Assembly: GCF_949628265.1 (NCBI RefSeq)
Contig: NC_088789.1
Coordinates: 1,054,001 to 1,118,000 of the forward strand
Direction: 5' to 3'
DNA length: 64,000 nucleotides
Source of the DNA: Cloeon dipterum
Lineage: Eukaryota > Arthropoda > Insecta > Ephemeroptera > Baetidae
This document shows positions 43,123-55,800 of the stretch, piece after piece; positions within the stretch are counted from its first letter, which is position 1; every line of letters starts with the position of its first letter. The notes beneath the pieces were generated by a model. It saw only the letters and a program-made list of their open reading frames with translations. It was not told the origin of the DNA and made no database searches. A program made the translations under genes and the position numbers.

Positions 43123-46100
43123 TCATTTGAAGTTTCCATAGGTGTCAAAGGAGCACAAGTAGTGTTTGGCAGCTTCATAGAGAAGTCCGAACTGGATCTG
43201 AAATAAAAATAACAAGTGAACAAAATAATTTTAGAGTGTAAAACTCATTACCTCGGAGGAAACAAAGGCCGGCCTCGACTTCTTCAGGGTTCGCACCGCC
43301 AGTCCGACGTCCACCTTTTGCTCCAACTTGATTTTTTCGATCACGAAACCCATGCCGAGGAAAAGCCCGCTGGCCGTCACTCCATCACTAAGTATAGTGT
43401 TAATTAATTAATTGGCCTCTAATATTTTTATGTTGGTTACTGGCAAACAATCGCGATGTACTCTTTTTCACCGGCGATTTTCAAGTTGTCCCACAGATCG
43501 ATGAGCGATACCATGTTAGGGGGAGACAAATCGCCCGGCATCCAACCAAATGAGGCGCATTTTACGCTTAATTTTTTTATTACTCCTTTCTAAAATTTAA
43601 ATTAATTTAAAAGAAAAAAAAGAAAAATATATGCTTTTACTTTTTTGAGTGTGACATCCGAAGTCTTCACAGAGCGGTATTCTTGAACATCATCCAAAAT
43701 AACTTCGATTTCGCCAAAGACAAACTTTTGTTGCTTCGTTGGAAGGTATTGAGCCTGGAAAAAAGTTTAAATTTTGAGGAAAAAGGGGAAATGAAATTGT
43801 GATACTTCTGTAATGTGCGGCTCATTAAGGACGACGATTTCACTGACGTTGAACTGGTCGACCATCCTCCAAAAGTCCGCCACCGTGTTTTCCATCGGCG
43901 CTTGAGTGGCGATAAATTGTTTCGCTTTCTTGTATCCGTCGACAGTGACGGCGTTGACGAAACTCATTGTCACCACATTTTCGAATGGGAAGAGTTGCAC
44001 GATGCTGTTTGATGCTAAATAAAATTTAGATAAAAGAAAAATATAAAATAACAATCAATTTTCACTACAGGAAATAAAGTTGGGGTATCTGCACTTGTTC
44101 GCTTCATTTTTAGCCGGTGTTTCCGTTCTCTGAAAATCTCTCTCGCACATTTTCGAGAGTTTTGAGTAGCTCTCCTTCAGCTTTCCGTTGTCGTTTGACT
44201 GCAAAAGTCAAAATTTTAATTAAATATTCATTAAAATTGGCACATAACAGTGATTTTGCTGATATATTTTTACATTAAGAGTGGGCACCCATAGAGCAAG
44301 TTGTGCGCCTCTGAAAGTTATCTTGGAGCCTCTAGCTCCCGAGGCCCCGTCACCAAAATGTTTCATTATCTTCCCTAGTAAAATCTAAAAAAAAACGTGA
44401 ATTTCGATGCGAAACCAGGTCAATCGACGTGAGGTGCTGCGATATGAAGTGTGAACAAGTGAAAATAATAGGTGAATTAAAAAAAATCAAAAGAAAGTGT
44501 GAAAAAACGCCAGGATTTTTGGAGCATTGGAGGTGGCATAAAATACGCAGAATTTTACGGTGAGAACAATGAACTTTAGATTTTACTGTACGACCCATAG
44601 TAGCCGAGTTAATAATATTTAAAGGTGAAAAAACGTCGTTTGTGACATTACAAAAGTTTGGTTTTCAGGACTCGGCCGGGGCCCTGTGGGCCGGAGGCCG
44701 GTGATTCCTGCGCCAGTCGATGTCCCTTGGTGGGGCACGTCCGTCCGTGTGCGGCTTTTCAAAATTTAACTATAATTCGAAATGCCAAGAATTTTATTTA
44801 GCAAAAATTTCGAAAAATTCAATATTTCGGATTATTTTTGCATCATGACCTGAAGTTTTCCCGGATATGCCGCCAAGCCATTAGAGCTAGGTATTAGTAT
44901 TAGATGAATCAACTTTTATGAGAATTTTATCAACTTTTATCAGCCGGTTTGACTTTTAAGGAAGTGGATTTTTTGTTTCGAAATCTCCCGCATGATGGAC
45001 GCCATATTTCGGGTCCAGGAAAAATGTTCAAAATAATTTCTCATTCAGTAACGTGAAATTTATCTGGGAATCTTTTGAGACCAATTACGAGTCGATCCGA
45101 ACAAATCCTAGGAAGAGATGGAAATTGAAGTTTGAAAAAAAGTGTTTTTTTAACTTGCCTGTTAGAAATAACATAGGAAATCGAAAAACTACGATATTTT
45201 CCAAACGCGGACCCAAAATGGGTTTCCACCTGTTTCGCCTTACGTGGAAGTCTAACGTCGGTCTGCAAACTGATTTTGGGGTTTTTCGAGCCCATAGAAA
45301 AATTAAAATTGATTTTTTTTACCTCCTTGGAAAGTGTACAGGTGAAATGGTTTTATTTTCAATCAATTTCAACCGTTGGTCCTATCCTCGACCACGACCC
45401 CTCATAAAACAGGTATTTGGATCGGCTTTAATGGGCAATACCCTGATGACCTTTTTCAGGGAATCCCGACCTGAGATCCTTCCGCGGCGACTTTTTTCAG
45501 TTTTCGCGATTTATTCAGGTAAACATTGCTGTTGGTTTCCCCAATTTCGGACCATTTTGAGCCGCGAGCGTTAGTTGTTGACACAAACTTATTATTTTTG
45601 TCCCGGTTTTTCCGGGTTTGTGCTCGCAGAGGTGTGCAATGCAAATGCGCGCACTGCCGTTCTTTTCGTTATTTTTGTAAAAATTCAACCGCTCGTCCGT
45701 TCGTCGACCCCGACCCCTCATCGGACAAGTTTCGGAAATGTTTCAACCTGGCATACCCTGACGACCTTTTTCAGGGTCAAGGCTATATTTTAAAAAAACT
45801 ACGTACCGTCAATTTGTTGTATTCTTCAGTAAAATTGGCACAGCTGATCTCAAAATTCGGGTTGGCAACGCACTCCAAGAGCACCAAGTGGGCAAACTCG
45901 AATTGTTTCTGTTAAATATAGTTTTTATTTTTAAATCCTTCCAAGAAAATCGTTAAGTTTACCAAATTATCGACTAAATTCGCTCTTTGGGACCGCATCG
46001 TGGCGAAAATATTTTCAACATCAAGACGGCCGTGCGTGCGAATCATTCGGAGACAAGCATCGATCAAAATCATCGTACCGGTCCTTCCAACGCCAGCGCT

Positions 46101-46880
46101 AAAAATTAAATAAAAATCATCGTCATCATACTGATTCTGCATGAAACCTCACCTGCAGTGCACCAAAATGGGGTGTGCGTAATTTTTTTCTGCTATTTTC
46201 TCGACGAAAACCGCCATGGACTGCGGATAAAGTGGCACGCCGTGGTCAGGCCACACCGTGTAATGCAAGTGCTGAACCTGGAGTGAAATTTTTAAGACCT
46301 ACGCTGGTTATTTTATCCTGAATAGTTACGAGTCTATTTGTATTGTTGCACGAAACATAGAGGACCCTGGAGACGTAGTCGGCGTTTACTTCCTTGTCGA
46401 CGGTGCGAACAGTGATTCTGCCGTGCGTCACTTCCTGGTTGTTGTCGGGCCAGAATTTCTCACACTTGTTCTATTATTTTATTAAAAATTAGGGAATGAA
46501 TGAAAAGGGTATGGTAGAAATCTACCTTGCCACCCTCCAGTAGATTTGTCACCATCACAATTAACGGAACTTTCTCCTGCCACACCATTCTCCAGAAGTC
46601 GTCAAGAGTGTTCACTCTCGGTCCTTGCGTTGCGATGTATGCCTTCGGGCGTTCAAATCCCTAGAATTTATTTTGTTAATAATTATAAGTCATCCACCTG
46701 TTAATATTACATCGATGTAATTTGCGTTGATGTAGTCGGAGTTTTCATCTCCAGGCAGAAGCTCCAGTTTCACCCGTGAAGAGTCGTACGCGGCCAAATT
46801 ACCGTATCGATTCTTTTTCTTATTTTCCGGTTTGACGCCGCAAACCCATGATTGAGTTTGGCCGCGAGGGAATTTCTGTA
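43123..46880 (-). other. Gene 2 cytoplasmic region: active PTP D1 and pseudo-PTP D2
   Basis: D1 exons lie near 46,877-46,706 ([15 protein letters not shown]), 46,660-46,525, 46,470-46,336, 46,281-46,153 (WPDHG, ILVHC), 46,100-45,962 ([18 protein letters not shown]) and 45,907-45,806. D2 exons lie near 44,200-43,123, with [17 protein letters not shown] as the altered signature, [12 protein letters not shown] at the WPD position and [16 protein letters not shown] at the pTyr-loop position. A 52-bp intron (GTAACT ... CTCCAG) precedes [13 protein letters not shown], keeping phase 0. Confidence 0.85.
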
Positions 46881-49800
46881 AAAAAAACGTAATATCCGTA
46901 ATTAAATAAATATTTTCATTCACCTCGAATTGCTCCTTTAGGACATTGCTTGCCAGGGACGATAGCAAGTATTTTTCGACATCTTGATCAGATTTTTCGC
47001 TTGATTCGTCATTTTGATCTATGATTGATAGAGGCACCATTTCTGCACTGGCTATTATTTCCACGTGGGAAGAAAATTGGACTCGATTTGGAGAATGAGA
47101 TCTTTTCCTTTTGATAAAATAGACTCCAACTCCGGTAGCAGTGATCACGATCAAAATTATTATTGTTGTCAAAACTGGGATGTATATGTTGTGATAATTC
47201 TCAGCATTTTCTTCACAGATAATGTTTAATTATTATATTAAACGTATGATAGAAAAAAATCGACTCACTTGGACAGTTCTCGCAAGCGTAATTCTGGTAG
47301 AGGATTGCATTCTTAAACGTCAGCTCAATTTTGTTTTCTCCGCATTTGCAGTCGATTATAGACTTTTGAAAATCTATGCCGTCCAACGTTTCATTGAAAA
47401 TACGTCCAAGTTCATCGTGGTAAACCGTCAGCATTTGTGGTGAGCACAGTTCCCCTTTTTGAGCATCATCACTGAAGTTTAAGCTGACTGAATACGTTTT
47501 CATGTTGACATTTTTCACATTTAAAGAAGATTCATCTGCATTTCTAACGATTAATAATTGCGTATTGTAAATTAATTTTTCTTGCCAATCAGTCTGCATT
47601 CCGTGGTAAAATTCAATTCGTCTCCAGGCAAGAAATTTTCTGGGTAGTCCATCGTGTCGTTTTCAAATAGGGCAAGTCTAACGTTGTAATCAGTTTTCGG
47701 CTTCAGACTCGTGACCAAATACTCAGCTTGATCATTGAAAATATAGCCATCACTGGAATTCATCCATTGGTCTTCAGAGTTCTAAAAATAGAATCGGCCA
47801 ATTATATCTGAAGTTTGCAAAATTTTAATCTCGCACCTCTTTGTATTGGATAAAGATGTGACTGATGTTTTCCTTTCCTTCTAAACTAGTCGCAAGGTCT
47901 AGAATGATTCTATCAAAACTGATAGTTTTGTAACTGGGAATTGCTTTTTGGATTTCTAAAAGATGATTCTATAATTGTTATTTAAAAATTAAAATTATTT
48001 TAATGCTCACCTTTTAAACACTCAGGGTATACGTATCCTTGGGCACAACCAAATTGACAGCTTCCATTATTCGAGAAGTGTTTGTCATTCGAACAAGAGC
48101 GATCAGAGATTTCAGAGCAGTTTTTGCCGAATTGCTTGTATGAGCATTCTGTGAATTTATTTTTGATTGACTTGACAATGTATTTAACCAATAATAAGAA
48201 GCTGAACGAGCTTTTTTTTATTTAATTATCAATAAAGCTGTTAATTTAATTAAATTTAAACGATTAGAGTCTAGCCATTTAGTTAAAATCGATTTTTATG
48301 ATATGAATTTTTCCTTTTTGCTCTTACCTTCGAAACATTGAGGCCCAATGAACCCATCGACGCAACCTTCCAGGCAAATTCCGTCTATGTGGGAGTGATT
48401 TCCACTTAAACAGGCGCGTGTGGAAATTTCAGAGCAATTTACGCCGTAATTGTTTCCACTGCACTCTAATTAATAGAAATACATATTACATGTAATTATT
48501 TTTTAGACATTCGAATGATTCAGATTTTGTCTGGAAAAGCAAGGGGTTTAGATAAACAAATGAAACTGATTTTTATTTTGGAAAATTGGTTAAAAAATCT
48601 TAAAATATTAATTTTTTAATATGTATTACTTAATCTAATAAAGACAAACCTTTTTCACAATCCGGGAAAATATATCCTTCTGCGCACCCCTCCAAACAGT
48701 TACCGTCGCTTTGATTGATTTTGTTTCCAAAGCAGTGCTTCAGGGTCGTGTTGACACAATTTATTCCAAATTTCATGCTCTCGCAGGCTATATGCAAAAT
48801 TAAGAAATTCGTCAGCAAGTTTCAAGTTCTCTCACGCAATTTTTAATTGAACTTTGAAATTTACTGTTGTTCTAGCAATTTTATAACCATTGGAAAATAA
48901 CAATTAAAATTACTCTTCTTGAGAAATATGACCCATAATTGTACTGGAATTGCTGGCTAGCTTACGATTTGTACAGTTTTCTCCTTCAAATCCAGCAAAG
49001 CAAGTGCAATTGTCACTCTGATTTTTGCACAGTTTTAATCCGGAACAGTTTTCATTGAAGGATTTGCATTCTATGAGCAAAAGCAAGCCTGAAAATTAAA
49101 TGTGAATCTGGAAAAATTCCGTAAAAATTAAATTAGATGCACTTACGATTCTTGTAAATTCCGTCAATTTCATCTGGCTTAGAAAATTTTGCTTTTCTTG
49201 CAAGTGCATGACAACTCTTAGGTTTTTTTACAATTGGCTCAAAAATCAAGTCTCCTAAAAGAAGGGGATAATATTTTTTTAAAAGAATCTGATTGCATAC
49301 CATCTTTGCAGAATTTGACGCCGCCAATCACAAGCGACTCAACGTGTGCATTCAAGGTGAGTGTCGAACCCTTTTCCAATGAAATATTTCCTGATCTGAA
49401 TCTCGCCGTGGTCCATTCAAACGAATCCTTTGATGCAACCGATTCTTTGTATTTTGATGTCCCTCTTTTATCTTTCAGTTCCAAAGAGAATAATGTTGCG
49501 GTTCCGTGAATTTTTTTATCTGACAAATAAACAACATCGACACAGAAAGCCTTTGACGACGAGTCATTCAGTTTCAATTCCATCGAACTATGAGATTTCA
49601 AAGATTTAAGAGCGTTGTCTGCGAAGGCAAATTAAATTTTCCTTAAAGCTTGTCTCGTGCATTAACTATCTTAAAATACGTACATGTATGTAGTTTGAAA
49701 AACCCCTTATCGTTAGTTCTGTAAGAAACGTAATATTCCTTGCCTTTGGTTTCCTCTGCGCTGCAGGCGAAAAATATGAATATTGAAAAGAAAAACTCAT

Positions 49801-52800
49801 CTTTTTTCGTTACCTTTTACGGAAGTATTGAATCTTTGTCGTATCACCAGGAACGATGGAATTTTTTCCATTGGTAATATTAAATGAAATTTCCAGCGTT
49901 GCGTGTACCCATTTATTTCCGTTGCTGAGAATCGCATTTTCCTGTAAAATTGTTTGCATTTTTATTTATTAACTTTGAATCACGGTCATGTTGAAATCCA
50001 ACCGATATATTTATGCTTGGGCTCGTACAAGTAGGAAAATTTTTCGAATTTTTTATATAGTCAGGTATGTTGGTGCAGTTTCTCAAAACAGAAGAATGTG
50101 AGTCTCTCCATCCATCGAGGACAACGGTATTCCCTTTCTTTAAAGTTGAGTCATCTGTTAAGAGGAATTGTGCCGAGTTCTTTGCCAAAATCGAAAAATG
50201 TTTCCTGAAATTGTGATGATTCGAGAAACTGATTTTATCCTTAAAACTCCCGTTTGTGAAGGCGACTGGCAGGTCTAGAAATTAATTGTAAATTCGGTAA
50301 ATTCAATTAAATAGAAAGCAGAAAATTTGTTACCACTCCATCGGTAATCAGTGACAATTGGGAAGGAGTTTGACTCGTTATCCGTATTGAAAAGCTCAAA
50401 ATCATTCAGTTCCCATGAATTGCAACCATTTTTCCGCAACAAATTGCAGTCGAATTCTGAGATAACAATTGCGTTTCCGTTCAAATCCTTGATATTCACA
50501 CTCGTGGAATCTGCATCAATTAAAAAATTTTAGCTTTTAATGTTTAACTTTCAATGGGAATCTCTCCCAATGGTCGCACTGCCGTGATTTTGTTATATTT
50601 TTACAATAGACAAATTTAAAATAGATAAATATTCACCATAATGCAGTTGTTGTTTTTAAGAAAAATGAAACAATAGAAAATTTCACATAAATCTTGATAA
50701 ATTAAAAAAAAAATCAATTGCTGTAAACAACTCACCTGATTTGTTTTCAATATTATCTGGCACAAACGCTAGCGTCGGTTCATCTGAGACGCACGCCTCC
50801 AAATTCCCTCCACGCCTTATTTCAAACAAGTACTCGTCCGCGCCATGGTAATCCAGAACTTTTTTAAATATCAAAATTTATCTTTAAATTATAACAACAA
50901 ACTACTCGCGAACCTGTTTCACACTGCGGGGGAAGAAATCCTTCTGCGCAACCTAACAGACAGTTTCCATCGACGTGGTTAATGCTGTCGTTTAAGCAAT
51001 TCTTTTTGGAAACGCTGGAACAATTGACGCCGAAATTCTTTCCTTGACACCCTTTATGAAGAGAAGAGACATATTTCTTGACTAATCAGCCATGCATTTA
51101 AATTTTTATCCGAGTGTATAATTTTTTTATAAATTTAATAACTGCATGGACATTATAACAATTCGGAGCTTGTGCTACTTACGATTTGTACAGTTGTCTC
51201 CGTCAAATCCAGCAAAGCAAGTGCAACTATCATCTTTCTGATTTTTACATAGTTGAAGTCCAGTGCAATTTTTATCAAATAAATTGCATTCGCTAAGTGT
51301 TAATAGGCCTGAAATTGAGATTGCCAAATCAGTCCTTGAAAGAAAAAGAATGTTATATTGCTCACGGTTGTTGAATTTTTCGTCAGTTTCCTGTTTCTCA
51401 TTTTTTGCTTTTGTTGCCAGTGATTGACAACTTTTAGGGTTTTTTACAATTGGCTCAAAAATTAAATCACCTAAATTAAGGAGTTATAAAATTGCATATA
51501 TTGTTCACAAAATCTGATAGCATACCTTCATCTTTGCAGAATTTGACGCCGCCAATCACAAGCGACTCAACGTGTGCATTCAAGGTGAGTGTCGAACCCT
51601 TTTCCAATGAAATATTTCCTGATCTGAATCTCGCCGTGGTCCATTGAAACGAATCCTTTGATGCAACCGATTCTTTGTATTTTGATGTCCCTCTTTTATC
51701 TTTCAGTTCCAAAGAGAATAATGTTGCGTTTCCGTGAATTTTTTTATCTGACAGATAGACGACATCGACACAGAAAGCCTTTGACGACGAGTCATTCAGT
51801 TTCAATTCCATCGAACTATGAGATTTCAAAGATCTAAGAGCGTTGTCTGCGAAGACAAATTAAATTTTCCTCAAAGTTTGTCTCGTGCAACTATCTTAAA
51901 ATACATACATGTATGTTTTTTGAAAAACCCCTCATCATTAGTTCTGTAAGATACGTAATATTCCGTGCCTTTGGTTTCATCGCTGCAGGTGAAAAATGTG
52001 ATAAATTTAAAACAAATCTCGTATTTTGTTACCTTGTAGGGAAGTATTGTATATGCGTGGCATCACCAGGAACGATTGAATTATTTTTATTGGTAATATT
52101 AAATGAAATTTCAAGCGTTGCGTGTACCCATTTCTTTCCGTCGCTGAGAATCGCATTATTCTGTAATTTTATTTGCATTTTTATTTTTAACAGCGAATCA
52201 TGTTCGTGTTGAAATCCAACCGATATAGTTATGCTTGGGCTCGTACAAGTAGGAAAATTTTTCGAATTTTTTATATAGTCAGGTATGCCTGTGCAGTGTC
52301 TCAAAACAGAAGAATGTTCGTCTCCCCATCCGTCGAGGACAACAGTATTCCCTTTCTTTAAAGTTGAGTCATCTGTTAAGAGGAATTGTGCCGAGTTCTT
52401 TGCCAAAATCGAAAAATGTTTCCTGAAATTGTGTTGATTCGAAAAACTGAGTTTATCCTTAAAACTCCCGTTCGTGAAGGCGACTGGCAGGTCTAGAAAT
52501 TAATTGAAAATTCAATTATATATAGAAAGCAGAAAATTTGTTACCACTCCATCGGTAATCAGTGACGATTGAGAAAGAGTTTGACCCGTCGAAAAGCTCA
52601 AAATCATTCAGTTTCCATGAATTGCAACCATTTTCTCGCAACAAATTGCAATCGAATTTTGAGAGAGCAATTGCGTTTCCGTTCAAATCCTTGATATTCA
52701 CACTCATGGAATCTGCTTCAATTAAAAACTTTTAATGGACATATGTTCCAAATGGTCGCACTGTCGTGATTTTTGATATTTATGCAATAGACTAAATAAT

Positions 52801-55800
52801 TAAATTGTCACTGTATTCTATGCAGTTGTTATTTTTATTAAAAATGTAACACAAGAAAATTCACATGAATCTTGACAAATTAAAACAATCAATTGCTGTA
52901 AACGACTCACTTGGTTTGTTTGCAATCTTATTTGGCACAAACGCAAGCGTTGTTTCATCTGAGACGCACGCCTTCAAAATCCTCCCACGCCTTATTTCAA
53001 ACAAGTACTCGTCCGTGCCATGGTAATCCAGAACTTTTTTTAATATTACATTTTCTGTTAAAAGTAGGAATATAAACTAGACACGAACCAGTTTCACACT
53101 GCGGGGGAAGAAATCCCTCTTTGCAACCTAACAAACAGTTTCCGTCAACGTGGTTTATTTTGTCATTGATGCACATTTTTGAGGAAACGCTGGAACAATT
53201 GACACCGAAATTCCTGTCCTTGCAGCCTTAGAAATTGCGATATTAACAAATGGCTGTTATATTTATATTTTGAATTAAAATCATTTTGGCAAACTAATTA
53301 TTATTTATTTCTTTAAGGAGTATTATAGCATGCTCTTAAAACTGAAAAATGCATAAAATTTGATGATTTTTTTTTACTTTGCGGGAAGCATAAAAAAATT
53401 GAAATTCATCTCGTCTTAACGTTAATTTGTCAGCATAGCAAAAGATAACCATCACAGTAACTTTACCTTTTGTGCAAGTGCCTTCTCCAGAACGTTGAAA
53501 ACCAGCAAAACATTCACATTCTCTACATTCATTTTTACACAGTTCGAATCCAGAGCAGTTTCCATTGAAAGCTTTACATTCAGTGAACAAGACTACAAGT
53601 TTCAAAATATTAATAAAAATCTGCTTGCGTAAAATTATAATTATTTACTTGAATTAAATTTTTCATTAAGCAATGAAGTTTCTGGTTCTTCGGCTGGTTT
53701 CTCCAGTAAATGGCAACCGTTTGGATTTCTTATCTTGTGCTTAAAAATCAAATCTCCTTTTCCGATATGTTAAGCAGAGCATAATTTAATTTTTGACATT
53801 GAGTTACCTTCTGTGCAGAATTTGACACCGCCAATTACGAGAGACTCCACGTGGGCTGTCAAAATGAGTGTCGAACCATTTCTCAATTTCGTTCTGTTTG
53901 ATCTGAATCTTTGTACGGTCCATGAAGAATTATTTGTAGATGTGATCGATTCATTGAATTCTAAGTTTCCATTAGCGTCTGTTAACTCCAAAGAGAGCAG
54001 TTTTTCTTGATCCTCTAGGCTTCGAGTTGGTAGGTAGACGACATCAACACAAAATGTGCTAGACGACTCATTCAGTTTCAGTTTCATCGAGCTAGACGCA
54101 TTTAAGGAGTGCAAAACGTGGTCTGAGGGAGGAAAATATTCTCGGTACTCATTAGAAGGCATTAACTAATACAAAATCATACATTTATGTTGCTTGAACA
54201 GGCTCTGATTATTCGACCTGAATGATACATAGTAATTCCCGTCTCCATTTTCAGCACTGGAAATTAAAATATAAAAAACAAAATTCTAAAATGGCGAATT
54301 GAAGGTACAATGCGTACCGATTGGGTAAGAAATGAATATTTTTAGTCTCATTTAAAATTAGCAAATCCTTGAATCTTTCATTGGTTGCATTAAATGAAAT
54401 TTGGAGAGTGGCGTGCGCCCATTTCTTGCTAGCGCTGAGAATAGGATTTCCCTGGAAAATTGAACATTATAGCAACACGAGATGTCTCTTCTATTCTGAG
54501 GTCTAACCGATGTGTTTTGGTACATTGCCAAGCAAGTCGGATATCTTCCTGTGAAGTTTGTGCCGTATTTCAAAGCAGATTTATGTTCCCCTCCCCATCC
54601 GTCGATAGCAGCGTGAAATCCCCTATTTAATGACGAATCGTTTGTGAAAAGGAACTGTGCAGAGTCTCTAGCCAAAATTGAAAAGTGCATTTTAAAACTG
54701 TGGTCATTCGTGAAATTTATCATCTCCTTAAGACTTCCGTTTGTGTAGATAACTGGCAGATCTAAAATTTCGGAATTAATTTTTATGCTGTTTGACGATG
54801 AGTATTTTACCATTCCATCGATAGTCCGTGACCTTAGGGTAGGGGTCTGACAAGTTCTCAATGTTCAGTTTCTTTTCCCATCCATTAGTCAGATCCCAAA
54901 ATTCACATCCATTTTCTAGCACCAAATTGCAGTCGTATTTTGAAAGAGGAATTTTGCCTCCTCTCAAATCTTCAACTATCACCTTCGTGAAATCTGTGTG
55001 TTTGAGACGATTTTTTTTTAATAAATTTACACGCCTCAAACAAATTAATAAATTGAAAACGCTGAAAGCAGATTGTATACCGCTCAAAAAGGGGTCTCGC
55101 GGAAAACAGCGGCGACAACCCCCTCCACACTACCCCTCGCCCATACCAGGGCACGAATCAGTAACCAAATTCACGGTGGCTGGCTGAGCCCTGAGACCTC
55201 TTTTTGATTAGTATTCCATCATCCAAGATGACAAACATATTCGTAAATAATTACTTTAATTTTATTTTATTTATAATAATTTTACAGAAATAAAAAGAAA
55301 AATCGCATGACTGGGATATTTTAAAGATTATTCTCTCTAACGGCCCCTTACAGGCCCGCGACCGAAACGCTTCCATCTTCACTGGTAAAAAAAAAATACT
55401 CAAAACGCACAGATCGGTCCAAACCCGGGAAATGAACGCGGGGCAGTGAATTAAGTGTCTGGTAGTCAAAATCACCCTTAGATCCATAGGTGAATTAAGA
55501 AAAAAAATCATTTAATTTTTTTTCTTTTAAAGAAAATACGTATTTTTGCGCAGATTTTTTAAGCATCCAGGACAGGCGGGGGCGGCAATGGTGCCCAACA
55601 AACGCAGAATTTTACACGAGTCCAACCAACATTGGTTTTTCCCAGTGCAACCCGTAGGAGCCGAGTTATTATTATTAAAGTAAAAAACCCTGAAATGTGA
55701 CATTTAAACCTTTGGTTTTCGTCAGGGGGCCGTAATGCTCATATTTTAGTACCAATCGACGCTCCTTGGTGAGGCGCGTCCGCCCGAGTACGGATTTTCT

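Noticed and set aside
45053-45574. A 173-residue plus-strand open frame
   Set aside because: Lies wholly inside the repeat insertion of phosphatase gene 2, with no transposase-like or other signature.
46281-46301. An apparent 21-base intron GTCTTAAAA to CTCCAG before WPDHG
   Set aside because: Too short to be spliced. The donor GTAACT 31 bases further upstream gives a normal 52-bp intron with correct phase.
46246-46431. Continuous frame through the D1 exon ending in [16 protein letters not shown]
   Set aside because: The frame runs through a 52-bp intron. Removing it restores [13 protein letters not shown] in phase.
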